Shown here one piece after another: positions 8,697 to 17,760 of a stretch of DNA of 64,000 nt. Source of the DNA: Lachnospiraceae bacterium (GTDB taxonomy: Bacteria > Bacillota > Clostridia > Lachnospirales > Lachnospiraceae); contig CAJTBF010000002.1 in assembly GCA_910574195.1 (NCBI GenBank), positions 297,651 to 361,650 on the forward strand, written 5' to 3'. The stretch's first letter is position 1; each line of letters starts with the position of its first letter. Made by a program: the position numbers and the translations under genes. The notes under the pieces are model-generated. The model had not been told where the DNA came from. It did no database searches and worked only from the letters and a program-made list of their open reading frames with translations.

Positions 8697-10004
8697 ATGG
8701 ATATTGCAGTATTATCGGGTATGATTATTTTAGTGATGCTGGTGGTTTTGCTGGTTGCCGGAGTTCCCATTGCGGTGGCGCTGGGAGTGTCCTCGATCTG
8801 CGCGATTCTGCCGATTCTGAATTTTGAAGCAACCGTTGTGACAGGAGCACAGAGAATTTTTTCGGGGATTTCTATTTTTTCGTTGCTTGCTATTCCTTTT
8901 TTTATCCTTGCCGGAAATATTATGAACAAAGGGGGAATTGCGGTACGGTTGATTAATCTGGCGAAGCTTGTGACCGGACGGACGCCGGGGGCGCTGGCAC
9001 AGACCAATGTGGTGGCCAATATGCTGTTTGGCTCGATCTCCGGTTCCGGTACGGCGGCAGCTTCTGCAATGGGATCGATTATCGGGCCGATCGAAAAAGA
9101 AGAGGGCTATGATCCTGATTTTTCGGCGGCGGCCAATATTGCGACGGCGCCGACGGGACTTCTGATTCCACCCAGCAATGTGATGATCACCTTTTCTCTG
9201 GTCAGCGGCGGCACCTCTGTGGCGGCGTTGTTCATGGCGGGATACATTCCGGGATTTTTATGGGGGCTGGCCTGTATGCTGGTGATCTATGTGTTGGCGA
9301 AAAAGAACGGCTATCGCAGTACAAGTAAATTTACGGCAAAGGAAGCCGTGCAGGTACTGCTGCAGGCTTTGCCTTGTCTGCTGCTGATTGTGATTGTAAT
9401 CGGTGGAATTATTTTCGGAATTTTTACGGCGACAGAAGGTTCGGTTGTAGCCGTAGTGTATAGCCTGATTCTGTCATTATTTTTCTACAAATCCATTAAA
9501 TGGAAGGATCTTCCGCAGCTCTTTAAAGAAAGTGCGGAGATGACAGGAATCATTATTTTTCTGATCGGTGTATCCAGTATTATGTCATGGGTGATGGCAT
9601 TCACCGGAATTCCGACCGCCATCTCCAACGGGTTGTTAGGATTGACAAATAATAAAATTATTATTTTGCTGATCATCAACGTGCTGCTTTTGGTTGTGGG
9701 AACTTTTATGGATATGACACCGGCGTGTCTGATTTTTACGCCGATTTTCCTGCCGGTATGTACGGCATTGGGAATGAATACAATCCATTTTGGAATTATG
9801 ATGATCTTCAATCTTTGTATCGGAACAATTACGCCACCGGTAGGAACAACGTTGTTTGTTGGGGTCCGTGTGGGAAATGTTAAAATCGAAACCGTGTTTA
9901 AGCAGCTTCTGATTTACTTTGCAGCAATTTTTGTTGTGCTGCTGCTTGTGACATATATTCCGCAGATCTCGCTGTGGCTGCCGGGGCTGATGGGATATGT
10001 ATAA
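8697..10004 (+). CDS. dctM: TRAP transporter large permease subunit
   Basis: Sodium-coupled transport subunit of the TRAP system, 435 residues with about 11-12 membrane helices. DctM-family features include the early FFILAGNIMNKGG segment, GSISGSGTAAASAMGSIIGP, and the late NLCIGTITPPVGTTLFV region. It follows dctQ after a 24-nt gap with GAGGAGG as ribosome site. It is the last gene before the ICE. The original next gene was uxaC, about 320 bp away once the element is removed, so transport and first catabolic step of a uronate were neighbours. Confidence 0.94.
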   Translation: MDIAVLSGMIILVMLVVLLVAGVPIAVALGVSSICAILPILNFEATVVTGAQRIFSGISIFSLLAIPFFILAGNIMNKGGIAVRLINLAKLVTGRTPGALAQTNVVANMLFGSISGSGTAAASAMGSIIGPIEKEEGYDPDFSAAANIATAPTGLLIPPSNVMITFSLVSGGTSVAALFMAGYIPGFLWGLACMLVIYVLAKKNGYRSTSKFTAKEAVQVLLQALPCLLLIVIVIGGIIFGIFTATEGSVVAVVYSLILSLFFYKSIKWKDLPQLFKESAEMTGIIIFLIGVSSIMSWVMAFTGIPTAISNGLLGLTNNKIIILLIINVLLLVVGTFMDMTPACLIFTPIFLPVCTALGMNTIHFGIMMIFNLCIGTITPPVGTTLFVGVRVGNVKIETVFKQLLIYFAAIFVVLLLVTYIPQISLWLPGLMGYV

Positions 10005-10144
10005 AGACACCATGAGCGGTAACGGTGGATAGTTGCTTTTCACACCCTACGGGCGTGCACAGTAGTGGCCGCCGGCCCATTTAAAGATGTTTTCAGCAAG
10101 GGGATGGCGGCTATCCGGTCGGAACGCGTATCTCCCGTCACCAG
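10005..10144. other. Chromosomal spacer carrying the left half of the target repeat
   Basis: No gene. It contains GGTAACGG near 10018 and, at 10130-10144, the left half of the palindromic repeat also found at 2792-2837. Confidence 0.6.
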
Positions 10145-10170
10145 GCATGTAGAGACTATTGTGTTGATAC
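10135..10170. other. attL: attL junction
   Basis: Chromosomal CACCAG, shared GCA (10145-10147), then element sequence TGTAGAGAC. ATTGTGTT at 10158-10165 is repeated at the right end (57964-57971 and 57997-58004) and may mark recombinase binding. The exact crossover dinucleotide cannot be fixed from this sequence alone. Confidence 0.75.
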
Positions 10171-10327
10171 AAAAGAAAACCTCGTAGAAATCCTTTATTT
10201 TAGGCACTTTGCGAAGCATTTCACGTTCACTTCGGAGGGTGAAAAAATCCGAAATAAGCACCTCAAAAACTACTTTGACGTTTCGGTGGTAGTTGATATC
10301 GGGTGTGGGAACACAAACGGAAAATAA
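10148..10327 (+). other. Open left-end segment that would extend the recombinase in the circular form
   Basis: From TGT 10148 the frame stays open for 59 codons to TAA 10325-10327 and has no start codon of its own. In the excised circle it would directly follow GCA 58025-58027, in frame with the serine recombinase at 56282. The resulting tail would read TACRDYCVDTKENLVE onward instead of the chromosome-encoded TARCLVRGDG tail. A 59-codon open frame can occur by chance, so coding status is unproven. Confidence 0.4.
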
Positions 10328-10520
10328 AGGGTTTGGGCAATTAACGTGTCTATGTAGTGTCCACCTTGCTGATAAAAAGCGGACAACAGGCTCTTAGAAA
10401 TTGAACGGGATAGGTGTATCATTAGAGATAGTGGTACGCTTATTTTTTTGATCCAATTTGCAGCTTTGAACATTCTGCTATCCGTCTATATAATGAAATC
10501 AAAAAAGGATGGTGGACTTT

Positions 10521-10718
10521 ATGAGAGAAAAGAAAAATCATTTGTATGTGGATAGTGGGGAACGGAGCATTTTGTTACATAGCCTTGTGGAACTGAAAAA
10601 TCAGCTCATACAGCAAGGCAGATATACAGACTGCGTTGACGAACTTATTTTTAAGGTTATCCATGCACCTATAAAAAAATTAAGAGTAGAGCTTGTAGGG
10701 GGAAGTGATGTACGATAA
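10521..10718 (+). CDS. Small ICE protein, paralogue of the 36993 gene
   Basis: A soluble protein of 65 residues, function unknown. It aligns along its whole length with the product at 36993-37190: HLYVD/HLALD, a Leu-rich helix, QLIQQGRYTD/QQIQEERPTE, VDELI, and AP.KK/AP.RK followed by (L/V)(R/K)V. ATG 10521 is preferred over ATG 10509 because GGTGG sits just upstream and because it matches the paralogue's start. The stop overlaps the next gene by 11 nt, suggesting coupling. Such proteins recur in conjugative elements of Firmicutes, but no role is established to my knowledge. Confidence 0.7.
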   Translation: MREKKNHLYVDSGERSILLHSLVELKNQLIQQGRYTDCVDELIFKVIHAPIKKLRVELVGGSDVR

Positions 10719-11043
10719 GGAATTTAAAGAACTGGTGAAGATAGCAGCAGAGAAATTAAAAGACGAATCCGTATTGAAACTGCTACAAGCCGATGTAAGT
10801 TATCAAAAAGACAGTAAGGATGAGGGATATGCGGAGGATGCCTTTAACCAGCTTGATTTGACGGAGAAACAGAGGGAAGTTTGCCAACATCTTATAGATT
10901 GCAGGGAAAAGCAGGATTTTGAATACGGCACTCATGCGTATATTGCAGGACTGATGGATGCGTTTCATATTATGGCGGTATTGTTTCCAGAAAAATGGGA
11001 TACGGAGAGAATAAGAGAAGCCTTATCACAAAAGAACAGATAA
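10708..11043 (+). CDS. Hypothetical ICE protein (111 aa)
   Basis: A soluble, charged, largely helical protein that I do not recognise as a characterised family. It begins at ATG 10708, next to GTG 10705, behind a GGGGG-type ribosome site and overlaps the end of the previous gene. Acidic and aromatic residues alternate in DFEYGTHAYIAGLMDAFHIM, giving an amphipathic helix. It forms a two-gene unit with the 10521 gene that ends at the terminator at 11075-11124. Confidence 0.7.
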   Translation: MYDKEFKELVKIAAEKLKDESVLKLLQADVSYQKDSKDEGYAEDAFNQLDLTEKQREVCQHLIDCREKQDFEYGTHAYIAGLMDAFHIMAVLFPEKWDTERIREALSQKNR

Positions 11044-11074
11044 GGCAGAGAATAAAACGGAATAGATTTTTACA

Positions 11075-11124
11075 TAGCCGATTGGTGTAGTTTAGCAAAT
11101 AAAACAGCCAGTCGGCTTTTTTTA
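11075..11124 (+). terminator. Intrinsic terminator of the left two-gene unit
   Basis: AGCCGATTGG pairs with CCAGTCGGCT (one wobble) and is followed by seven T. Its 5' side is preceded by TTACATAGCC, the same string that opens the leader hairpins before parA, the primase-like gene and mazF. Confidence 0.85.
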
Positions 11125-11138
11125 TTGCCATGAATCCT

Positions 11139-11184
11139 TTACATAGCCACCTTGACAAAGTGGCTAAATCTATGCGAAAGGAGG
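11139..11184 (+). promoter_or_regulatory. TTACATA-hairpin leader of parA
   Basis: TTACA, then TAGCCAC (11144-11150), a 9-nt loop and GTGGCTA (11160-11166), then AAATC and the GGAGG ribosome site (11180-11184). The same architecture stands at 31882-31940 and 55669-55708. The function is unknown; a regulator-binding site or RNA switch on translation are options. Confidence 0.6.
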
Positions 11185-11193
11185 ACGCACCCT

Positions 11194-12021
11194 ATGTCAA
11201 ATTGCAAAGTAATCGCTTTAACCAACCAGAAAGGCGGCGTTGGCAAGACCACCACGGCGGTCAATCTGGGCGTGGCTCTGGCACAGCAGGGCAAAAAAGT
11301 TCTGCTCATTGATGCCGATGCACAGGCAAATTTAACCATGTCGCTCGGTTACAGCCGACCAGACGACTTGCCCGACACACTCTCCACCATCATGCAGGAC
11401 ATCATTGATGATAAGCCCGTCGATGTTTCCAGAAGCATCCTGCACCATGACGAGGGCGTTGACCTGCTCCCGTCCAACATTGAACTGTCGGGACTGGAAG
11501 TAAGGCTGATAAACGCCATAAGCCGTGAAAGCGTATTGAAAACCTGCATCAATGAAGTGAAAAAGAATTACAATACTGTCCTCATTGACTGTATGCCGAG
11601 CTTGGGTATGCTGACAATCAATGCACTTGCGGCTGCTGACAGCGTGGTTATCCCGACACAGCCCCATTATCTTTCTGCCAAAGGCTTAGAGCTGTTGCTT
11701 CGCTCCGTGTTTAAAGTGAAACGGCAGATTAACCCGCACCTGCGGATTGACGGCATCCTTATGACGATGGTAATGCCACGCACGAACATCTCTAAGGAAA
11801 TCACGGCAACGGTAAAAAGTGCCTACGGGCAGAGAATCAAGGTATTCGATGCACAGATACCCCACTCCATCCGTGCTGTGGAAGCCACCGCAGAGGGAAA
11901 GAGCATTTTTGCCTACGACAAGGGCGGCAAGGTAGCCGCCGCTTACGAGCAGTTCGGAAAGGAGGTGGCAGAGCTTGGCGAGAAGCAGAGAAAGCAAAAT
12001 CGAGCTGACCGCATACGATGA
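11194..12021 (+). CDS. parA: ParA-family partition ATPase
   Basis: Deviant-Walker ATPase of the ParA/Soj type, 275 residues. KGGVGKTT (residues 13-20) is the Walker A motif with the signature Lys. The Walker A' and B strands LLIDADAQ and VLIDCMPS are present, followed by a PTQPHYLSAKGLE segment. In ICEs these proteins help maintain the excised circular form. ATG 11194 is chosen for the AAGGAGG site 9 nt upstream; an upstream in-frame ATG at 11152 lies inside the leader hairpin. It overlaps parB by 47 nt, so the two are coupled. Confidence 0.93.
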   Translation: MSNCKVIALTNQKGGVGKTTTAVNLGVALAQQGKKVLLIDADAQANLTMSLGYSRPDDLPDTLSTIMQDIIDDKPVDVSRSILHHDEGVDLLPSNIELSGLEVRLINAISRESVLKTCINEVKKNYNTVLIDCMPSLGMLTINALAAADSVVIPTQPHYLSAKGLELLLRSVFKVKRQINPHLRIDGILMTMVMPRTNISKEITATVKSAYGQRIKVFDAQIPHSIRAVEATAEGKSIFAYDKGGKVAAAYEQFGKEVAELGEKQRKQNRADRIR

Positions 12022-12919
12022 CCTCTTTGAAACGGACGAGAGCCGTGCGGAAGCGAATCTAAGCAAAATAAGGGAAATCCCGATTGCGGAGATTGACGAG
12101 TTCCCAGACCACCCGTTCAAGGTCTTAATGGACGAGGACATGGAGCAGCTTGTGGACAGCGTAAGGCGGAGCGGCGTGATGACCCCTGCCACTGTCCGCC
12201 AGAAAGAGGATGGGCGGTATGAGCTTATCAGCGGTCACAGGAGGAAAAAGGCTTGCGAGATTGCAGGGCTTGAAACGCTCAAATGCGAAGTTAAGGAGCT
12301 GACCCGTGACGAAGCGATTATCGTCATGGTTGAGAGTAATCTCCAAAGGACTACTATCTTGCCGAGTGAGAAAGCCTTTGCGTATAAGATGCGGCTTGAA
12401 GCGATGAAGCGACAAGGACAGCGTACAGATTTAACTTGTTCCCCAGTGGGTAACAAGTTGCAAGGCGTAAAATCATCAGATGAACTTGCCGAGAAAGTCG
12501 GGGAAAGTAAAAATCAGATTTTCCGCTATATCCGTCTGACCGAGCTTGTACCCGAAATCCTGCAAATGGTTGATGAACGCCAAATTGCTTTCCGCCCTGC
12601 GGTGGAAATCTCCTATTTGTCCGAGGAACAGCAATATACGCTTTTAGAAGCGATGGGCTACAACGATGCGACGCCCTCTCTTGCACAGGCTATCAAGATG
12701 AAAAAGTTCATGCAGGAGGGAAAGCTCACGGATGAGGTTATCCAGAGCATCATGCAGGAGGAAAAGCCAAACCAGAAAGAAAAACCCGCCTTTAAGGACG
12801 AGCGGATAACCAAGCTCATACCGAAATCCATTCCCAGAGGGCAGGAAACGGATTTTGTCGTAAAGGCGTTGGAGTTTTACAACCGCCACTTACAGCGGAG
12901 CAAGGCTCACGAGAGGTAA
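11975..12919 (+). CDS. parB: ParB-family DNA-binding partition protein
   Basis: 314 residues. The N-terminal ParB/Srx-type nuclease-like domain has the conserved box GHRRKKACEIAG (about residue 86) and VESNLQR (about 118). A central helix-turn-helix region follows (around residues 165-200, SSDELAEKVGESKNQIFRYIRL), then a charged C-terminus. TTG 11975 is the likely start, since GGAGG (11961-11965) lies 9 nt upstream. It should bind centromere-like sites in the element and stimulate the ParA ATPase. No clear parS site was found by eye. Confidence 0.9.
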   Translation: MARSRESKIELTAYDDLFETDESRAEANLSKIREIPIAEIDEFPDHPFKVLMDEDMEQLVDSVRRSGVMTPATVRQKEDGRYELISGHRRKKACEIAGLETLKCEVKELTRDEAIIVMVESNLQRTTILPSEKAFAYKMRLEAMKRQGQRTDLTCSPVGNKLQGVKSSDELAEKVGESKNQIFRYIRLTELVPEILQMVDERQIAFRPAVEISYLSEEQQYTLLEAMGYNDATPSLAQAIKMKKFMQEGKLTDEVIQSIMQEEKPNQKEKPAFKDERITKLIPKSIPRGQETDFVVKALEFYNRHLQRSKAHER

Positions 12920-13061
12920 GGCAGGAAAAATAGGGATTTTGGAGATGGACGCCGAGGGGAAAGTCTGCCCTTTGGGAAACAGAAAAAATTTTTTGACTTC
13001 CCCCTCTCCACACCTCTCCCCCTAGATACTGCCAGTAACTATCCGAGAAAAGAAATATTAA

Positions 13062-13090
13062 AAGCTGTCCAGATGGGCGGCTTTTTTTCT
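13062..13090 (+). terminator. Intrinsic terminator of parAB
   Basis: GCTGTCC (13064-13070), loop AGAT and GGGCGGC (13075-13081) form a stem with two wobbles, followed by seven T. Confidence 0.75.
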
Positions 13091-13135
13091 GCCAGAAAGT
13101 CAGCTATCAACATGAGAACGAACAGGAGGTAATGA

Positions 13136-16100
13136 ATGAAGATATGTAAATTATTGAGGAGAGCTGCGGCGTTTGCTTTAGCTGCGGTCACGGCACTGTC
13201 CGCCGTCCCTGCCACGACAGCGTTTGCGGCAGGCGACATCGGCACGATTTCCTTTACCCACACTTACGACGGCGCAGGGAACGCAATCAGATATAATTCC
13301 AGTGCGAACATCGGCGGTCATACCGCAGGAGGGACGGGCGAATATAAGTACCGCATGTATGTGGACGGGGAAACGGCGTTCTGCCTTCAGCCAGGAGTGC
13401 CGCTGAAAACAGGAAATACGCTTGCAAAAGCGTCTTCCAACGCTTGGAACTCCCTTTCCGCAGAACAGAAAAAGGCGGTGGGGCTTGCCCTGCTTTACGG
13501 CTATCAGGGCAACAGCGGGAATCTGTCTGGAAGCGATGACGAGAAATGGCTTGCCACCCAGACCCTTGTATGGGAGTTCGTCACGGGATGCCGCAATTCT
13601 GCAAGCCCGTACAGCCAGACAAGCACGACCGTTTACAGCCTGCACTTTGGCTCGAACTATGCCAACAGCGGGGCGAGGGCGGCTTACGACCAGATTGTAT
13701 CATTCATGACAAGGCACAGCACAATTCCGAGTTTTATGTCAGCAGGCAAGAAAGACATTACAAAGGAGCTTGCCTATAAGGACGGGAAATACAGCCTGAC
13801 GCTGACGGATAAAAATAATTCCCTCTCCGAGTATTCCTTTACCAGCTCCGACAGCAATGTGAAAGTTTCCAAGTCTGGGAACAAGCTCACCATCACGTCA
13901 AAGAAAGCCATTGACGGCAAGGCGAGGATTACGGCGACAAGAAATAATACGCCGACGGTCAGCAGCGGGGCGATGATGATTGCCTATGGCGACCCGAACT
14001 TGCAGGATGTCATTACAGGCGTGGAGAACGTGGACACCATGACGGCGTATATCAACGTGGAAACGCCGACAGGGACGGTCGCACTGAAAAAGACTTCCGA
14101 GGACGGCGTTGTCAGCGGGATTTCCTTTACCATCAAAGGCGACGGCTTCAACAAGACCGTAAAGACAGATAAAGACGGAAATATCACGGTGGAGGGCTTA
14201 TTCCCCGGCACTTACACCGTCACGGAGCAGTCCATCGACCGCTATGAGCCGCAGAAAACCCAGACCGTGACGATTATCGGGGGAAAGACTTCTACGGTCA
14301 CATTCAGCAATACTTTGAAGCGTGGCAGTCTGGAAGTCGTCAAAACATCCGAGGACAATCTTGTGGAGGGCGTGAAGTTCCACCTTTACGGCACTTCTTT
14401 AAGCGGATTGGCGGTGGATGAATACGCCGTGACCGATAAGAACGGGCTGGCAAAGTTTGAGAATGTCCTTATCAGCGGCAGCACGCCGTACACCCTTGAG
14501 GAAGTGGACACGGCTATCCGCTACGTTGTCCCCGCATCCCAGACCGCCCCGATTGAGTGGAAAAAGGTCACAAAACGCAGTTTTACCAACATCTTAAAGA
14601 AATTCAATGTCACGGTATTAAAGACCGACATGGAAACGGGGAAGAAGCCGCAGGGCGACGCTTCCCTTGCAGGTGCGGTTTACGGCATCTATCAGGGCGA
14701 GGAATTAGTTGACACTTATACCACCGATGAAAACGGGCAGTTCACAACGAAGTATTATATCTGCGGGAACGATTGGAGCATCCGTGAGATTACCCCGTCC
14801 GAGGGCTATCTTTTAGATACTACAATCCACCATGTAGGGGCAGAGCCAGAGCTTTACACCGTGGAATATAATTCTGCCAAGAATGATGTAAACGAGCAGG
14901 TTATCAAAGGCAATATCGCCATCATCAAGCACACCGACAACGGCGAAACCCAGATTGAAACGCCAGAGGAGGGGGCTGTCTTTGAGGTATATCTGAAATC
15001 CGCAGGCGGCTTCGATGCGGCGGAGGAAACCGAGCGTGACACGCTTATCTGCGATGAAAACGGCTTTGCCCAGACAAAGGATATGCCGTATGGCATCTAC
15101 ACCGTACACCAGACCTCTGGATGGGACGGGCGTGAGCTGATGAAAGACTTTGACGTGTTCATCTGCAAGGACAGCCAGACTTACCGCTACCTTATCAACA
15201 ACGCCAACTTCGAGAGCTATATTAAAATTGTTAAGAAAGACGTGGAAACGGGCAAAGTTATCCCCTATGCAGGGGCAGGCTTCCAGATTTACGACCCAGA
15301 GGGAAACCTTGTAACAATGAAATTCACTTATCCAGAAGTGACGGAGATTGACACGTTCTACACCACGGCAGACGGCGGTCTTATCACGCCGCAGACTTTG
15401 GAATACGGCAAGGGCTATTCTCTCGTTGAGGTGCAAGCTCCATACGGCTATGTCCTCGACTCCGAGCCAGTCTATTTTGATGTGGAGCAGGAAAACTCCG
15501 AGGAGGAAAGCGGTATTACCATTGTCAAGGTGGAACGCTCCAATATGGCACAGAAAGGAAAGATTACAGTATCCAAGTCTGGCGAGGTATTCAGTAGGGT
15601 ATCAGGAAACAAGGGGCTGTACCAGCCGATTTTTGCCGTGGATAATTTAGAGGGTGCAGTTTACGAGATTACCGCAGCCGAGGACATTATTACAACCGAT
15701 GGCACGGTCAGAGCCGAGAAAGGCGAAGTCGTAGATACGCTTACCACAGGGGAAGATGGTACGGCGGAATCCAAAGAGCTTTATCTCGGAAAGTATGAGG
15801 TAAAGGAAGTGACTGCCCCGTATGGCATGGTATTAAACGATGAAATCCATGCCGTGGAGCTTGTGTATGCGGGGCAGGAAATCGAAGTGACGGAAACAGG
15901 CACGGAATTTTACAATGAGCGTCAGCGTGTGGAAATCGACCTCAATAAAACTCTTGAGGTGGACGAAGCATACGGCGTAGGCAGCAACGGAGAAATCAAA
16001 GACGTCACGTTTGGTTTGTATGCAGCCGAGGAGCTGACCGCAGCCGACGGCTCTGTTATCCCTGCGGACGGATTGATTGAAGTCATCTTCCTTGATGAGA

Positions 16101-17284
16101 ACGGTCACGGAAAGGCAATCAGCGACCTGCCGATGGGCAGCTATTATGTGCAGGAAATATCAACAAACGCAGCTTACCTTGTAAGCGATGAGAAATACCC
16201 TGTTGACTTTGAGTACGCAGGACAGGAAACAGCCGTCGTGAACATCACGGCAAATGAGGGAGAAGCCATTGAAAACGAACTGATTTACGGCTCTGTCAGC
16301 GGCAGGAAATCCAACGAGGACGGTGAGGATTTAGGCGGTGCGTTAATCGGCATCTTTCAGACGGGGACAACGGAATATACAAAGGAAAATGCGATTGCGA
16401 CTGCCACATCTGAGGATGACGGCAGTTTTTCTTTTGGCGAAGTTCCGTATGGCACATGGGTAATCCGTGAAATCGAAAGCCCGAAAGGATATGTACTCTC
16501 CGAGGAAGAAATCAGCGTAACAATCGGCGAAGTAGATGAGGTTGTGGAAATCGAGCTTGTCAATTATTTCATCAAAGGCAATATTGCTCTGACAAAAGTA
16601 GACAAGGACTATCCCGACAACAAGCTCACAGGTGCGGTATTCGAGGTCTACTCTGATGCCAACGGCGACGGAAAACTGGACAAGAAAGATGAGCTGCTCG
16701 GCGAGATGGGCGAGGTGGAAAAAGGCGTGTACCAGATGAGCGACCTCAGATACGGCAAGTACCTTGTCCGTGAGAAAACCGCCCCGACAGGCTTTGTTCT
16801 GGACGAGAATGTTTATCCCGTATCCATCGAGGAAAACGGCAAGACCTACAACGTGGAGAATGAAGCGGGCAAAGGATTTTTAAATGAAGCGCAGAAAGGC
16901 TCATTAAAAATCGTCAAGACATCCTCTGACGGCAAAGTGGAGGGCTTCTCTTTCCGTGTGATTGGAAAAGATTACGACCAGACATTCAAGACGGACAAAA
17001 ACGGCGAAATCGCCATTGACGGCTTGCGTATCGGCGAGTACACCGTGTCCGAAGTCAGCGATAAGGCATCCTCTGGCTATATCCTGCCCGCCGACCAGAA
17101 AGTGACCATCAAGACGGACGAAACGGCAACCGTAACCATGCACAACGAGCTGCGTGATACACCAAAAACAGGCGACGATTTTAACCTCGGCTTGTGGGTA
17201 AGCCTTGCGGCGGCATTTACAGTCGGTGCGGGAATCTTCGGGTTTGCAGGCTACCAGTGCGGAAGAAAGAAAAAGGAGGACTAA
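13136..17284 (+). CDS. Sortase-anchored thioester adhesin with Cna-B repeats
   Basis: A surface protein of 1382 residues. A signal peptide covers residues 1-31 (ends AFA). The next domain has the hallmarks of a thioester domain: Cys83 in AFCLQPG and Gln142 in ATQTLVW could form an internal Cys-Gln thioester able to bond covalently to a host or partner amine. About ten Cna-B-type beta-sandwich repeats follow (from about residue 310), each starting with a (V/I)xKxS/D-type strand and ending near (A/S)P.G(Y/F)VL. Many should carry Lys-Asn isopeptide links. The C-terminus has a TPKTG sorting signal (1342-1346), a hydrophobic span and an RKKKED tail. The element's class B sortase at 44975 is a candidate anchoring enzyme. 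ATG is preceded by AGGAGG. Confidence 0.9.
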   Translation: MKICKLLRRAAAFALAAVTALSAVPATTAFAAGDIGTISFTHTYDGAGNAIRYNSSANIGGHTAGGTGEYKYRMYVDGETAFCLQPGVPLKTGNTLAKASSNAWNSLSAEQKKAVGLALLYGYQGNSGNLSGSDDEKWLATQTLVWEFVTGCRNSASPYSQTSTTVYSLHFGSNYANSGARAAYDQIVSFMTRHSTIPSFMSAGKKDITKELAYKDGKYSLTLTDKNNSLSEYSFTSSDSNVKVSKSGNKLTITSKKAIDGKARITATRNNTPTVSSGAMMIAYGDPNLQDVITGVENVDTMTAYINVETPTGTVALKKTSEDGVVSGISFTIKGDGFNKTVKTDKDGNITVEGLFPGTYTVTEQSIDRYEPQKTQTVTIIGGKTSTVTFSNTLKRGSLEVVKTSEDNLVEGVKFHLYGTSLSGLAVDEYAVTDKNGLAKFENVLISGSTPYTLEEVDTAIRYVVPASQTAPIEWKKVTKRSFTNILKKFNVTVLKTDMETGKKPQGDASLAGAVYGIYQGEELVDTYTTDENGQFTTKYYICGNDWSIREITPSEGYLLDTTIHHVGAEPELYTVEYNSAKNDVNEQVIKGNIAIIKHTDNGETQIETPEEGAVFEVYLKSAGGFDAAEETERDTLICDENGFAQTKDMPYGIYTVHQTSGWDGRELMKDFDVFICKDSQTYRYLINNANFESYIKIVKKDVETGKVIPYAGAGFQIYDPEGNLVTMKFTYPEVTEIDTFYTTADGGLITPQTLEYGKGYSLVEVQAPYGYVLDSEPVYFDVEQENSEEESGITIVKVERSNMAQKGKITVSKSGEVFSRVSGNKGLYQPIFAVDNLEGAVYEITAAEDIITTDGTVRAEKGEVVDTLTTGEDGTAESKELYLGKYEVKEVTAPYGMVLNDEIHAVELVYAGQEIEVTETGTEFYNERQRVEIDLNKTLEVDEAYGVGSNGEIKDVTFGLYAAEELTAADGSVIPADGLIEVIFLDENGHGKAISDLPMGSYYVQEISTNAAYLVSDEKYPVDFEYAGQETAVVNITANEGEAIENELIYGSVSGRKSNEDGEDLGGALIGIFQTGTTEYTKENAIATATSEDDGSFSFGEVPYGTWVIREIESPKGYVLSEEEISVTIGEVDEVVEIELVNYFIKGNIALTKVDKDYPDNKLTGAVFEVYSDANGDGKLDKKDELLGEMGEVEKGVYQMSDLRYGKYLVREKTAPTGFVLDENVYPVSIEENGKTYNVENEAGKGFLNEAQKGSLKIVKTSSDGKVEGFSFRVIGKDYDQTFKTDKNGEIAIDGLRIGEYTVSEVSDKASSGYILPADQKVTIKTDETATVTMHNELRDTPKTGDDFNLGLWVSLAAAFTVGAGIFGFAGYQCGRKKKED

Positions 17285-17287
17285 GGG

Positions 17288-17377
17288 ATGAGGGCAAAGA
17301 CAATCATTGCTGCCATTCTTGCCGTATTCATGGTAAGTGCGGCGGTATGGCTGAAAATCCGTAACAGGAAGAAATAA
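17288..17377 (+). CDS. 29-residue single-span membrane peptide
   Basis: A short ATG frame behind GGAGG (17276-17280) encodes a peptide with one hydrophobic helix (residues 5-21) and a basic KIRNRKK tail, so the C-terminus should be cytoplasmic. It begins three nt after the adhesin stop and is probably co-translated with it. Its role is unknown; assistance in adhesin export or anchoring is only a guess from position. The clear ribosome site and membrane-type composition support it despite its size. Confidence 0.5.
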   Translation: MRAKTIIAAILAVFMVSAAVWLKIRNRKK

Positions 17378-17446
17378 ATTAAGACAGATTGATGTAGATC
17401 GGGGCGGTTGGAAGATACCGCCCTCTTTTCATGTATGGAGGTAATT

Positions 17447-17752
17447 ATGGACAGTCTGAAAACCATTGAGGGCAAAGTCAGAGCCGTCCTGCAAGAGAAT
17501 GAGGACGCCAGAAATGACGACATGGTGCTGTACCTTGCCCTCTGCAATCTTTATCTGAAAGGTGCTGGAGCTATGCCGCTTGCCCAGATACTTTTGAACC
17601 ATAAGGAGCTTGGCTTGCCGAGCTTTGAGAGCGTGGGCAGGACACGCCGCAAATTGCAGGAGAAATGCCCAGAGCTTTTAGGGAGCGTGCGGATGCAGAA
17701 AGTCAGAGCCAAAGGCGAAAAGGCATACCGCAGATATGCAAAAGAATCGTGA
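17447..17752 (+). CDS. Hypothetical ICE accessory protein (101 aa)
   Basis: A soluble, mostly helical, basic protein whose C-terminal half (RTRRKLQEKCPELLG...KVRAKGEKAYRRYAKES) could contact nucleic acid. ATG 17447 follows GGAGG at proper spacing. It is the first of a long series of closely packed small genes that runs to 21029. I recognise it only as a type common in large conjugative elements of gut Firmicutes and cannot assign a function. Confidence 0.75.
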   Translation: MDSLKTIEGKVRAVLQENEDARNDDMVLYLALCNLYLKGAGAMPLAQILLNHKELGLPSFESVGRTRRKLQEKCPELLGSVRMQKVRAKGEKAYRRYAKES

Positions 17753-17760
17753 GGTGAAAG

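Noticed and set aside
10040..10261. Minus-strand 73-codon frame across attL
   Set aside because: It crosses the element junction and would only exist after insertion; no ribosome site or family signal.
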